Shown here: piece after piece, positions 55,875 through 64,000 of the stretch
How positions within the stretch are numbered: position 1 is the first letter of the stretch
How the letters are laid out: each line of letters begins with the position of its first letter
NCBI RefSeq assembly: GCF_900168165.1
Contig: NZ_FUYV01000001.1
Span: forward strand, 496,001-560,000
Direction of reading: 5' to 3'
DNA length: 64,000 nucleotides
Origin: Alkalitalea saponilacus
Lineage (GTDB): Bacteria; Bacteroidota; Bacteroidia; Bacteroidales; Marinilabiliaceae
Translations under genes and position numbers: made by a program
The notes under the pieces: model-generated
What the model was told of the DNA's origin: nothing
Database searches by the model: none
Seen by the model: the letters and a program-made list of their open reading frames with translations, nothing else

Positions 55875-56344
55875 GTGCACATTGCATTACTGATGTTTGC
55901 CTCTTTTTATTGAGTGTTTGACATCCCCTTCAGGGGATTGAGGGGTGAGCAAAGGTGAATGCTTTTATTAGAAATCATTGGAGTCCGGTTAATTATTTTG
56001 AAATCGTGGATTATGCTTTGTTTATTGAGCTGTGGGGCTTTCTTGAAATTTTAGGCTTGCTCTCCGCCTCAGGAAAAAGACGTTAAGAAAATCAATGTTT
56101 TTTTCGTTAAGAAAACCGTGCTGTTTGAGCGTAGCGAGTTCACGGTTTTTAAAAAAACACATTTATTTTTAGTCTTTTTCATGCAGCGGCGGCATTTTTT
56201 GTTTACTTTTTTTGCTGTTGAAAAAAAGTAAAAGCCCGTGCGGCTAGAGCACTTAAACAATATGAAATTATTTCCTCGGACAAGAGTGATTAGAATTATA
56301 AAACCTAAGAAGATGAAATATAAAGAATCCTGAAATACGAAATT
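55875..56344. repeat. Repeat-filled gap between trp attenuator and trpE
   Basis: About 470 bp without a supportable gene. It holds ATCCCCT-TC-AGGGGAT (55923-55938), a segment at about 56011-56085 that is repeated before trpD, AAAACCGTG/CACGGTTTT (56112-56120, 56141-56149) and a 12-bp inverted repeat TTTACTTTTTTT/AAAAAAAGTAAA (56202-56213, 56221-56232). The makeup is that of interspersed palindromic repeats inserted between the attenuator and its gene. Confidence 0.6.
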
Positions 56345-57760
56345 ATGAAGAATTACAAAATGAATGTTATCTGTAACCGGATTCCTCCCCACATCGGGGA
56401 TGTTGTGACACCGGTAAGCATCTATCTTACGTTGCGTGATATGTTTCCAAATACCATTTTACTGGAGAGTTCCGATTATCACAGCAATAACAATTCGCTG
56501 TCGTTCATCTGTTTTGACCCCATTGCTGATTTTTTGGTGAACAACAATACGGTAACCTGCAAATTTCCAGACGGAAGCATGGAACAAACCGCATTGCCTG
56601 CAAAAGAATCACTGGCCGATATCATCAAAGCGTTTTCCGACAGAATTATTGCCGATGACTCCAAATGTCCGGTTAAAGCGTCCGGATTATATGGATATAC
56701 CACTTACGATTCTGTTCGCTATTTTGAGGATGTCAAACTGGATGTGGATTCATCAGTAGCCCATGCCATTCCCGATATGCGTTATCATTTGTACCGCGGT
56801 GTAATTGCCTTTAACCATTTTACCAACCAGTTGTATTTGGTAGAGCATTTGGCAGATGGTGAGGAGAGTCGGAAGGATCAACTCCTTAATGTACTTAAAA
56901 ACCGTACGGTTCCGTCTTTCCGGTTTGAACCAACCGGAAATGAGGTCTCTCCTTTAACCGACGACCAGTACAAGCAGATGGTCAACAAAGGAAAAGAGCA
57001 CTGTTTTCGTGGTGATGTTTTTCAGATAGTATTGTCAAGGCAGTTCTCGCAACCTTTTAAAGGTGACGAATTCAATGTTTACAGGGCACTTCGTAATATC
57101 AACCCGTCACCATATCTCTTTTTCTTTGATTATGGCGACTACCGTTTGTTTGGTTCATCGCCCGAGAGCCAACTGGTGGTTGAGAATAATGTTGCCACCA
57201 TTAATCCCATCGCTGGAACCTTTCGGCGTACCGGCGACGATATGAAAGACTTAAAACTGGCCGAAGAACTCGCTGCCGATCCCAAAGAAAATGCCGAACA
57301 TGTTATGTTGGTTGACCTTGCCCGAAACGATCTGGGGCGAAATTGCACCGAAGTTAAGGTGAAAACTTACAAAGAGATTCAGTATTACAGCCACGTGTTG
57401 CATTTGGTGTCGGAGGTGAATGGCAAGTTGAAACCCGGTTCCACAGTTCCCCGTGTTATGGGCGACACATTCCCGGCAGGCACTCTATCGGGTGCACCAA
57501 AGTTTAGAGCCATGGAGCTCATCAACAAGTATGAACCACACCAAAGGGGGTTTTATGGTGGATGCATTGGCAAACTTGGACTGGACGGAAGCTTTAATCA
57601 GGCCATTGCCATCAGGAGCTTTCTGAGCAAAGGCAATACCCTGTTTTACCAGGCCGGTGCCGGCGTTGTTTCCGAATCAAAAGATGTGAGTGAGCTCAAC
57701 GAAGTAAACAACAAACTGGGTGCACTTAAAACGGCCATCGAATTGGCTCGCGAGTTTTAA
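56345..57760 (+). CDS. trpE: Anthranilate synthase component I
   Basis: 471 residues. It makes anthranilate from chorismate, with ammonia from TrpG. Feedback-site motif LLESSDYH near the N terminus implies inhibition by tryptophan. The catalytic chorismate-binding domain is seen in FRGDVFQIVLSRQF, SPESQLVV, INPIAGTFRRTG, MLVDLARNDLGR, PAGTLSGAPKFRAMELI and the final YQAGAGVV. It is downstream of a trp attenuator but separated from it by about 470 bp of repeats. trpG follows after 175 bp. Confidence 0.96.
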   Translation: MKNYKMNVICNRIPPHIGDVVTPVSIYLTLRDMFPNTILLESSDYHSNNNSLSFICFDPIADFLVNNNTVTCKFPDGSMEQTALPAKESLADIIKAFSDRIIADDSKCPVKASGLYGYTTYDSVRYFEDVKLDVDSSVAHAIPDMRYHLYRGVIAFNHFTNQLYLVEHLADGEESRKDQLLNVLKNRTVPSFRFEPTGNEVSPLTDDQYKQMVNKGKEHCFRGDVFQIVLSRQFSQPFKGDEFNVYRALRNINPSPYLFFFDYGDYRLFGSSPESQLVVENNVATINPIAGTFRRTGDDMKDLKLAEELAADPKENAEHVMLVDLARNDLGRNCTEVKVKTYKEIQYYSHVLHLVSEVNGKLKPGSTVPRVMGDTFPAGTLSGAPKFRAMELINKYEPHQRGFYGGCIGKLGLDGSFNQAIAIRSFLSKGNTLFYQAGAGVVSESKDVSELNEVNNKLGALKTAIELAREF

Positions 57761-57772
57761 TTAGATGATTTA

Positions 57773-57859
57773 AAGCCCTAAAGGGGCGAAATCAATAGCA
57801 TAGGGCAGCGCCCTATGTAATTAAGAAGAAATCAAATTAAGTGGTTGCCCTGAAAGGGC
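57773..57859. repeat. Palindromic repeats between trpE and trpG
   Basis: GCCCTAAAGGGGC-type sequence, CATAGGGC-AGC-GCCCTATG (57799-57817) and GCCC-TGAAA-GGGC (57847-57859). Such motifs are typical of interspersed repeats in this phylum. Confidence 0.6.
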
Positions 57860-57935
57860 AAAAGCATTTTTCGGAGAGTTGCCACAAAACATCGGGGCAA
57901 CCATCAAAGTGAATATAAAAACAAATTATATCCAA

Positions 57936-58505
57936 ATGAAAATACTAGTATTAGATAATTACGACTCATTCACTTATAATCTGGTTCACTATCTCGAAGA
58001 GTTAACAGATGCCCCGGTGGATGTTTTTCGCAACGACCAGATAACCATCGAAGAGGCAGCAAAGTACGATAAAATCGTACTTTCTCCCGGCCCCGGAATT
58101 CCCGACGAAGCAGGAATCCTTAAGCCTCTCATAAAAGCACTGGCTCCTACTCACAGCATTTTTGGAGTTTGTTTGGGATGTCAGGCCATTGCTGAGGTAT
58201 TTGGAGGTTCAATCCTGAATCTTTCCAAGGTATATCATGGCATTGCAACGCCGGTATTGGTCACCGATAAAGAAGAGATTCTTTTCAAGGGATTGCCCGA
58301 TAAATTCCCGGCAGGTCGTTATCACTCATGGGTAGTGAGAAATGAAGATTTACCCGATGATTTAATCGTCACTTCTGTTGATGAGGAGGGCCAAATCATG
58401 GGTTTACGTCATAAAACCCTTGATGTACGAGGTGTGCAGTTTCATCCCGAATCCATCCTCACAGAACACGGCAAAACCATGATAAAGAATTGGCTTTTGG
58501 CTTAA
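57936..58505 (+). CDS. trpG: Anthranilate synthase component II (glutamine amidotransferase)
   Basis: 189 residues from ATG 57936; the frame is open to 57879 through repeat sequence that is unlikely to be translated. Class I amidotransferase with LVLDNYDSFTYNL, SPGPGIPDEAG, the nucleophile cysteine in GVCLGCQAIAE and the His-Glu pair in VQFHPESIL. It gives ammonia to TrpE. It may also serve para-aminobenzoate synthesis, as in some bacteria, but the context favours tryptophan. Confidence 0.95.
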   Translation: MKILVLDNYDSFTYNLVHYLEELTDAPVDVFRNDQITIEEAAKYDKIVLSPGPGIPDEAGILKPLIKALAPTHSIFGVCLGCQAIAEVFGGSILNLSKVYHGIATPVLVTDKEEILFKGLPDKFPAGRYHSWVVRNEDLPDDLIVTSVDEEGQIMGLRHKTLDVRGVQFHPESILTEHGKTMIKNWLLA

Positions 58506-58600
58506 ATGAGACGAAGTCACACTTTACTCATGCTGTTTTAGTGCAAGGAGTTTTGCATGCAGGGTAGTCAGAGGGGAAAGCGTTGGGATTCATAATTGTG
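58506..58600. other. Start of the trpG-trpD gap
   Basis: No gene seen. The whole gap from 58506 to 58978 is non-coding and is mainly made of the repeats listed next. Confidence 0.4.
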
Positions 58601-58612
58601 ATAAAAATATTA

Positions 58613-58780
58613 GATGACAGGGCTACGCCCCTTATGCTTTACAAAACAATTGTTTTCTACGAAGATTACAGGGCTAACGCCCCTTAATCATCTTAATGCA
58701 AATAAATAGGGGCGTAGCCCTGATATCTTCGTAGAAGTAGATATTGCTAATGGTTTTAGGGGCGTAGCCCTGACATCTTA
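58613..58780. repeat. Four inverted copies of a 22-bp palindromic repeat
   Basis: A unit close to AGGGGCGTAGCCCTGATATC occurs on the minus strand at about 58613-58634 and 58663-58686, and on the plus strand at about 58708-58729 and 58753-58780. The second and third copies with their flanks (from TTCTACGAAGAT to ATCTTCGTAGAA) form a large hairpin with arms of about 33 nt. These are interspersed palindromic elements, not CRISPR. Confidence 0.75.
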
Positions 58781-58879
58781 GAATTATTATATGACCGTAC
58801 ACAACTGAATTTAAACAGATACTTAGCCTTATCTCTTAAATTGAGAATTTTAGTTGTGTCCTCTGAATATTATTTAAAT

Positions 58880-58945
58880 TATGCTTTATCTATTGAGAAA
58901 TAGTTTTCTTGGATTTTCTTTTTGCCTCAGGAAAAAAGCGTTATC
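58880..58945. repeat. Second copy of the repeat found before trpE
   Basis: ATGCTTTATCTATTGAG, then GCCTCAGGAAAAAAGCGTTA, match ATGCTTTGTTTATTGAG and GCCTCAGGAAAAAGACGTTA at about 56011-56085. The two copies have a roughly similar length between the conserved blocks. Confidence 0.6.
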
Positions 58946-58978
58946 TGTTGTTAATTGTATTTTAAACATCTATTCAAA

Positions 58979-59974
58979 ATGTTACAACCAACTTTAAAAA
59001 CCCTTTTCGATTATCAGACGTTGTCCCGCGAGGAGGCACGCCAGATACTCGTTAATATAGCCGGAGAGGTATATTCCAAATCGGAAGTTGTTGCCTTTCT
59101 TTCAGTATTTATGATGCGCCCCGTTACGGTTGAGGAACTTTCAGGTTTCCGTGATGCCTTATTGGAATTGCGTTTGCCGATTGATTTATCAGACTTTGAT
59201 ACCATCGACCTTTGTGGTACAGGTGGCGATGGCAAAAACACATTTAACATCTCAACGCTGGCATCGTTTGTCACAGCCGGGGCAGGGGTTAAAGTGGCTA
59301 AGCACGGCAACTACGGTGTGAGTTCCGGGTGTGGTTCATCCAACATGCTGGAGTATTTGGGTTATAAATTTACCACAGACAACGATTTGCTCAAACGGCA
59401 GTTGGACGAAGCAGGCATCTGTTTTCTTCATGCTCCATTGTTTCACCCGGCCATGAAAGCTGTGGCACCCATACGTCGGGAGTTAGGAATTAAGACCTTT
59501 TTCAACATGCTGGGCCCCATGGTAAATCCGTCTAACCCTGGTAGTCAGCTGGTTGGAGTGTTCGATTTGGAACTGGCTCGCATTTACCAGTATATTTACC
59601 AGCAGGGGGATAAGCGTTTTGCTATTATTCACAGCATCGATGGTTACGATGAGGTTTCGTTAACTGCTCCTTTTAAAGTCATTACCCAAAGCGGGGAGCG
59701 GCTAATGACGCATGCCGACTTAAACATGAAGCCCAACACACCTGAATCCATTTCAGGTGGACACGAGGTGGATGAAGCAGCCAAAATATTCACCAAAGTG
59801 CTATCGGGAAAAGGAACAGAACCACAAAACAACGTGGTCATTGCCAATGCCGGATTGGCCATCAATTGCATTCAGCCCGAAAAAAGTCTGGACGACTGTC
59901 TGGATATGGCTCGCGAATCACTCTTGTCGGGCAGTGCCGAAAAAGTGTTGAAGAAATTGTTGGAGATAAATTAG
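58979..59974 (+). CDS. trpD: Anthranilate phosphoribosyltransferase
   Basis: 331 residues from ATG 58979 (a TTG frame from 58955 is less likely). It joins anthranilate to PRPP. Motifs: DLCGTGGDGKNTFNIST, AKHGNYGVSSGCGSSNMLE, PIRRELGIKTFFNMLGPMVN. Third gene of the trp locus. trpC, trpF, trpB and trpA do not follow; the next gene is on the opposite strand. Confidence 0.96.
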   Translation: MLQPTLKTLFDYQTLSREEARQILVNIAGEVYSKSEVVAFLSVFMMRPVTVEELSGFRDALLELRLPIDLSDFDTIDLCGTGGDGKNTFNISTLASFVTAGAGVKVAKHGNYGVSSGCGSSNMLEYLGYKFTTDNDLLKRQLDEAGICFLHAPLFHPAMKAVAPIRRELGIKTFFNMLGPMVNPSNPGSQLVGVFDLELARIYQYIYQQGDKRFAIIHSIDGYDEVSLTAPFKVITQSGERLMTHADLNMKPNTPESISGGHEVDEAAKIFTKVLSGKGTEPQNNVVIANAGLAINCIQPEKSLDDCLDMARESLLSGSAEKVLKKLLEIN

Positions 59975-60099
59975 TTTTTTAATATTGGCTGTTTTTGAAA
60001 AAACCGTAAGGAGATAATTATAAATGATTTAAGGGGTTGAAAATTGCCAGTGTGTGTTTATTGTATTAATGAGTGCGGTAGGTTGAGAAATTATAGATT

Positions 60100-61551
60100 T
60101 TAGTTTCTAATAAAAATTCCTGCGATGAATAGAATGATTGTAGCAACGAATAGTAGATTAATCTTACATCTGTTGAAAAATGTAGAACTTTTTTTGATAG
60201 GTAACCTGTCTTCCAGTATTATGTTTGTATTGTAGGTGCTTTTTAATGTTTCACCTTGATTATTCATTATACACGAAACACCACACCATGATGATCTGGC
60301 AATACTCTTTTGAAAAGTTATGGCTTGGATTTTAGTAATGAGCTTGGTAATGTTTTTGAAGTGTGTATTGTAGAGAAAAGGCTCTCTGGCAACAATCAGG
60401 ATGAAATCTGTAGAACTATTGATTTGCGTTTTAAGATGATTCTCGAAGAATGATTCATAGCATAAAGATACATGGAAAGTATCTTTTTTGTTAACAAATA
60501 GTCGGTTGTTTGTGTTAGGAGTTAAATATGGTGTTGGGTTATATTTTTTAAAGATACCCAACTCTTTGAGTTTGTCTTGAAAGGGTAGTTTCTCTCCAAA
60601 AGGAACAAGAATGGATTTGTATCTTTTTTGGATTGTATCATTGTTTAAAGAAACAGCTAATATTTGTTGGTTGCGCCAAGCCTCAAGGTTTGCTCCAAGG
60701 ACAAGATTCTCGTTTGCTTTTCTGTTTGTTATTATGTTTTGTAGTTTGTTTATTGTTGCGTCTTTTTCAGGAGGTTGGTTTTGCAAGTGTATTATTAATT
60801 CTGGAAAGACTGTATAATCGGAAGGTGTTATTGAATCATTCTGGTATTTGGAGAAAATTTTCTCTATCAGCGCTTCCCTATTTGTTTGATTATCGAAACT
60901 AAAGACCCTTACAGATACACTATTATCGTTCTGCTTTTGAATAGATAAACCCAAAGAAATGCCCATTGGAAGAAGAATACTTATTATAGTATATAAAAGT
61001 GCCCTTTTAATCTCAGTTTGTGCATACATGAATTTCTTTAAACATAGATACAAAAGGATGTTAACTAAAAGAATCCAAGCGCTCCCTCCAAATATACCAG
61101 TAAATTGATACCATTGTATTAATTTTGGATAATTGCCAAGAATAATTCCGAGCGAAGAGAATGGTGATTTTAGTGGCCAGTGCAGAAAAAGCTGTTCAAT
61201 TATTATCCAGCAACAAGCAAATAATAATAGTTTGTTTTTGAGTTTTGTCAAGAAAAATAAAAAAGGAATTATTGTAAACAACGCATACAGGATGATCCCT
61301 AATGGTGCAATCCAATTTAAGTAGTCATCCTTAAAGTAAAATAGAAATTGATAATTGAATAGATTCCATATTAAAGAAAAAACAGAAAAATTGGAAACTA
61401 TTTGACTTTTAGTAGATGTTGTTGTGTTGATTGTATATATTAGTGGAATAGAGAAGATAAATATAAGCCAACTAAAAAGTTGTGAATACGATAGGATTAG
61501 TAATGTACCACTAATAATTCCCGCAATAAAATATTTTTTCAGCTGATTCAT
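60100..61551 (-). CDS. Apolipoprotein N-acyltransferase homologue
   Basis: 483 residues: about seven hydrophobic helices in residues 1-205, a nitrilase-like periplasmic domain, and a final helix at about 460-480. The nitrilase triad is in place: Glu in YTVFPELII, Lys in KRYKSILVPFGEKLPF, Cys in VSLCYESFF, as in Lnt, which adds the third acyl chain to lipoproteins. Sequence outside these motifs is diverged and AT-rich, so it may be a second, specialised copy. It lies 18 bp downstream of an S41 peptidase lipoprotein gene. Confidence 0.82.
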   Translation of the reverse strand: MNQLKKYFIAGIISGTLLILSYSQLFSWLIFIFSIPLIYTINTTTSTKSQIVSNFSVFSLIWNLFNYQFLFYFKDDYLNWIAPLGIILYALFTIIPFLFFLTKLKNKLLLFACCWIIIEQLFLHWPLKSPFSSLGIILGNYPKLIQWYQFTGIFGGSAWILLVNILLYLCLKKFMYAQTEIKRALLYTIISILLPMGISLGLSIQKQNDNSVSVRVFSFDNQTNREALIEKIFSKYQNDSITPSDYTVFPELIIHLQNQPPEKDATINKLQNIITNRKANENLVLGANLEAWRNQQILAVSLNNDTIQKRYKSILVPFGEKLPFQDKLKELGIFKKYNPTPYLTPNTNNRLFVNKKDTFHVSLCYESFFENHLKTQINSSTDFILIVAREPFLYNTHFKNITKLITKIQAITFQKSIARSSWCGVSCIMNNQGETLKSTYNTNIILEDRLPIKKSSTFFNRCKINLLFVATIILFIAGIFIRN

Positions 61552-61569
61552 TTTTCGACCTTATTACTT

Positions 61570-62583
61570 TTATTTTGTTGTTTGGAGAATGCTGATAGCT
61601 ATTTCTATTTGTGGGTCTTTACCTGTATCCAAGTGTTCTTCTTTCCAGAAATCTATGAGGGGAATATTTTCAATGTCAGGATTGATTCCGTTTTCAATTA
61701 ATTTTCTTGCTAGATTGTAATGCTTTGACTGTGTAAATGTCAGACTCCAGCCGGCTGGTAACAGAACACTCATTACGCTACCACCACCTCCACCTGTTGT
61801 TTCTCCTATAAGAAAGGCATTGGTATTTTCTTTTAAAATAGATGCAATTCCGTTGCCCATGCTGTAAGTATTTCTGTTGATTAGTACAATTAGTGGCGTT
61901 TCTTTTTTTATTATGTTTTCCCCTTTAATTTTTAATGGAATGAGCCCGGAAAAATCATTGTGTCCTTTTCCTGCTTTTGTTTGTTTATAAAATACAACTC
62001 TTTCATCTTGCAGGAAAATGCTACAGAAGTTATATCCTGACATATATCCACCAGTGCAGTCACGTAAATCAATTATAAGTCCATTAGAATAATCATATTG
62101 GCGGATGTTTAAATCATTCACATTAATTTTTTTGAGACCCGGTAGAATTCGAATATAGCTTATACCTTCGGGGAGTTGTGCCAGATGTAGGTGAGAATAT
62201 GTTTGGAGATTACTAAAATCATAGGTACTATACACCTTCCCGAACGAAATAGAATAATGTAAAGTGTCATTTAAGAACATTCCGGCGTAATGCCCATCGT
62301 TGGAAACAATGGATAAATGTTTATCATTAATGTGGGATAGAATGCTATCAAAAGCCTTAATCATTGCTGAATTGGATCGCACAGTATCAAACACCGGTTG
62401 GTAATCAAAATATATGGAATCCCAATTCACCCCTTTTTCTTCAAAAAACACATATCTTTCATCCATTATCTCCCAAAATGATCGAAAAATATTGGAGGGT
62501 GATGCATCGTTATTGATAATATCATCGGTGCAGGCCGTTAATATTACGATTATTGGAATTATTGTTTTTATAGAGAGTTTCAT
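61570..62583 (-). CDS. S41 family peptidase, lipoprotein
   Basis: 337 residues with lipobox ILTAC. The C-terminal protease (tail-specific protease) core is present: a strand block LIIDLRDCTGGYMSGYNF, then PLIVLINRNTYSMGNGIASI with the likely catalytic serine, and AFLIGETTGGGGGS. No PDZ domain is obvious, as in the short interphotoreceptor-retinoid-binding-like S41 members. It is 16 bp after the outer-membrane protein gene and 18 bp before the acyltransferase, so the three may form an operon. Confidence 0.82.
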   Translation of the reverse strand: MKLSIKTIIPIIVILTACTDDIINNDASPSNIFRSFWEIMDERYVFFEEKGVNWDSIYFDYQPVFDTVRSNSAMIKAFDSILSHINDKHLSIVSNDGHYAGMFLNDTLHYSISFGKVYSTYDFSNLQTYSHLHLAQLPEGISYIRILPGLKKINVNDLNIRQYDYSNGLIIDLRDCTGGYMSGYNFCSIFLQDERVVFYKQTKAGKGHNDFSGLIPLKIKGENIIKKETPLIVLINRNTYSMGNGIASILKENTNAFLIGETTGGGGGSVMSVLLPAGWSLTFTQSKHYNLARKLIENGINPDIENIPLIDFWKEEHLDTGKDPQIEIAISILQTTK

Positions 62584-62599
62584 TTTGAATATATTTTTT

Positions 62600-63400
62600 T
62601 TAAAAACGAATTCCTACTCCCAAATTATGCTCAATATATTTCTGGCTGTTTTCAAAATTATAGTGATTATAGCTGATTCTCCATGATATGGCTGTTTGAT
62701 TATTGGCTAATGGAAAGTAAATGGCAATCTTATTTTCAATCATTCGATAGTTGGGGATGGTAGATATTGTATTGATTTTTAAAAAATCCCAATAGTAACT
62801 ATTATCTATGGACGTTGGAGTGTATTGGAATTCAGGGAAGAATCCGGCTGTGAAAATAGCCACTTTTAAAGATTCTTCAATTGTGATTCTTCCTGCTTGA
62901 TAGCGGGCAACTATTAATGCATTGCAATTAATTGACCAGTTGCCGTATGGGATTGGGTGATATATATGCTTCCCTCCTGATTCCGTTGGATATATATATT
63001 CTCCATAAAATGATATATTTCCCCCCGCTTGGAGGTGAAGTTGATTGTTCTTCAAGTTTAAAGGCCATAAAAGTCCTGGCCCAAGTCTGATTTTAAATCT
63101 TCGGAAAAGCGGCTCTGAGGTTGTTAAAACTTTGCTATTTTCCAGATATGAATAATCAAAATTGGCACGAAGAAGGAAGTCTCTTTTCTTAGTTTTATGT
63201 TCTTTTTCCATCTGATAAGTAAAGCTCATGCTTCCCCCGGCCAATCCGTTTGGGATAGAATAATAATTTTTGTAGGCTATGGGTCCAATGCCAAATCTGA
63301 AGTTATGTAGTGTGCCCCGGCTTTTCGTCTCTTCTTCTTGAGCGACCAGAAGAGTTGATCCTCCAAGATAAATGAGTATTAGAAAAAGTGTAATCTTCAA
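62600..63400 (-). CDS. Predicted outer-membrane protein
   Basis: 266 residues with a signal peptide (ITLFLILIYLGGSTLLVAQ) and alternating aromatic strands (FRFGIGPIAYKNYYSIPNGL, ISWRISYNHYNF, IEHNLGVGIRF). The pattern, including the terminal strand, is that of an outer-membrane barrel. No family was recognised. First of three closely spaced minus-strand genes. Confidence 0.7.
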   Translation of the reverse strand: MKITLFLILIYLGGSTLLVAQEEETKSRGTLHNFRFGIGPIAYKNYYSIPNGLAGGSMSFTYQMEKEHKTKKRDFLLRANFDYSYLENSKVLTTSEPLFRRFKIRLGPGLLWPLNLKNNQLHLQAGGNISFYGEYIYPTESGGKHIYHPIPYGNWSINCNALIVARYQAGRITIEESLKVAIFTAGFFPEFQYTPTSIDNSYYWDFLKINTISTIPNYRMIENKIAIYFPLANNQTAISWRISYNHYNFENSQKYIEHNLGVGIRF

Positions 63401-63416
63401 AACATGTTTTATTTAT

Positions 63417-63499
63417 GAGGCTGTCGCAAAAGTTCAATAAGGAGCTTGATCTGTTTTCAATCACGCAATTTTTGAACTCTTGCGACAGTCTCTTTTTTG
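63417..63499. repeat. Long inverted repeat, terminator- or MITE-like
   Basis: Arms of 21 nt, GAGGCTGTCGCAAAAGTTCA (from 63417) and TTGAACTCTTGCGACAGTCT (from 63472), differ by two changes that still allow G-U pairing. They enclose 34 bp and on the plus side are followed by a T run. The element sits between two minus-strand genes. Confidence 0.6.
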
Positions 63500-63501
63500 T
63501 A

Positions 63502-64000
63502 TTATTCTTCTATGTTCCGAATGAGAATAAATGGTAATATCGCATGGCTTTCACCAAATAAGCGATAAGTTGTATTATCAATCGTAGGTGTTTCAATATT
63601 TCCTCTTAAAAGTGTAATATAGGTAACAGCTTTATCAGGAATGTTATCAAAGAGACTGTTATTGAGGATTGCTTTTCCATTATCTGTCTCAATTACATCA
63701 ATATTTCTGATATAATTTTTTTCGTCTCCACCTTCTGTTAATGTTGTTCCCAACCATTCAACCATAACAACTAATCCGTTTGAATTATCAATATCCGGAT
63801 TCCACTTTAATTCAAACTTATCAAAATAGCAGTAGGGATATAGTTCAGCTTCAGTCTCTATAAGTGGAGAAATGATTTCTACCAGATTGGGAATATACAT
63901 TTCTACTGTATCTGTTTCTGAATTGTTCCCACTTTTTAGGTTTCCTGTTTTTTTAAGAACGAAAGTGACATTCTGACCATACCAATTGCTTTCAAGATCG
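63502..64000 (-). CDS. Unknown protein, C-terminal part
   Basis: The frame runs open to the window edge, so the start lies beyond base 64000; 165 C-terminal residues are visible. They are beta-rich (SNWYGQNVTFVLKKTGN, FDKFELKWNPDIDNSNGLVV, YRLFGESHAILPFILIRNIE). The ATG at 63900 is internal. No family was recognised; the strand pattern fits an exported beta-sandwich protein. Confidence 0.6.
   Translation of the reverse strand, partial: DLESNWYGQNVTFVLKKTGNLKSGNNSETDTVEMYIPNLVEIISPLIETEAELYPYCYFDKFELKWNPDIDNSNGLVVMVEWLGTTLTEGGDEKNYIRNIDVIETDNGKAILNNSLFDNIPDKAVTYITLLRGNIETPTIDNTTYRLFGESHAILPFILIRNIEE

Noticed and set aside
56069-56392. A 107-residue minus-strand frame across the trp repeat region
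   Set aside because: It is made of palindromic repeat sequence and overlaps the trpE start; low-complexity Lys/Phe content indicates a non-coding frame.
58613-58780. CRISPR array
   Set aside because: The repeated units occur in both orientations with irregular spacing and no cas genes are present; they are palindromic repeats.
1-64000. tRNA, rRNA, known riboswitches and intact insertion sequences
   Set aside because: Reading the intergenic regions gave no cloverleaf-type sequence, rRNA segment, recognisable aptamer or transposase gene.

Overview
The window is chromosomal DNA of a member of the Bacteroidota, most likely of the Marinilabiliales/Bacteroidales side. The evidence is TonB-dependent receptors with N-terminal carboxypeptidase-D-like domains, DUF4249, DUF5686, DUF4290 and DUF4924 proteins, a type IX secretion (gliding motility type B) C-terminal domain, a TPR-fused histidine kinase, few Shine-Dalgarno sequences, and promoters of the TTTG / TAnnTTTG type. 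No rRNA, tRNA, CRISPR array or intact transposase was seen. Gene order and start sites were judged by eye; no database search was possible.

Layout. 0-3.4 kb: the end of a GGGP synthase gene, an alkaline-phosphatase-fold protein that has lost its active site, and an aminotransferase. 3.5-14.8 kb: a DUF5686 outer-membrane protein, a response regulator/TPR histidine kinase pair, and divergent from it a TonB receptor, a PHP-domain lipoprotein and a purple-acid-phosphatase-like lipoprotein, which together look like a phosphate-ester scavenging locus. 15-25 kb: valS, dsbD, two tandem OmpA-type proteins and small envelope/redox proteins. 24.5-28.7 kb: a minus-strand housekeeping run engB, prs, rplY, pth, S4 protein, DUF4924. 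29-44 kb: manA, lysC-lysA, udk, an exonuclease, a T9SS-exported protein, a pcrA/uvrD helicase, DUF4290-murA, a cysteine-less TlpA-like protein, grpE-dnaJ and oxyR.

44.2-55.6 kb is the accessory region and the most interesting part. A cassette of [short peptide gene(s)] - DUF4249 lipoprotein - TonB receptor - about 190-residue outer-membrane barrel occurs twice in tandem. In front of the cassettes are three unannotated genes for 37-38-residue peptides (44569-44685, 50124-50237, 50545-50658). All three end in a near-identical motif, [ST]-[SC]-F-[FI]-V-C-[YF]-N-D-S, immediately before the stop. Each has its own T-rich promoter, a 70-73 nt 5' leader, and a leader hairpin at the same position whose stem sequence changes with pairing kept. 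This looks like an undescribed small-peptide family tied to a DUF4249/TonB uptake or surface system. Its function is unknown.

55.7-60 kb: a trp locus. A leader peptide with three consecutive Trp codons and a strong terminator forms a classical attenuator, followed by trpE, trpG and trpD. The gaps between these parts are filled with palindromic interspersed repeats, including about 475 bp between the attenuator terminator and trpE. 60-64 kb: minus-strand genes for an apolipoprotein N-acyltransferase homologue, an S41 peptidase lipoprotein, an outer-membrane protein and a truncated unknown gene.
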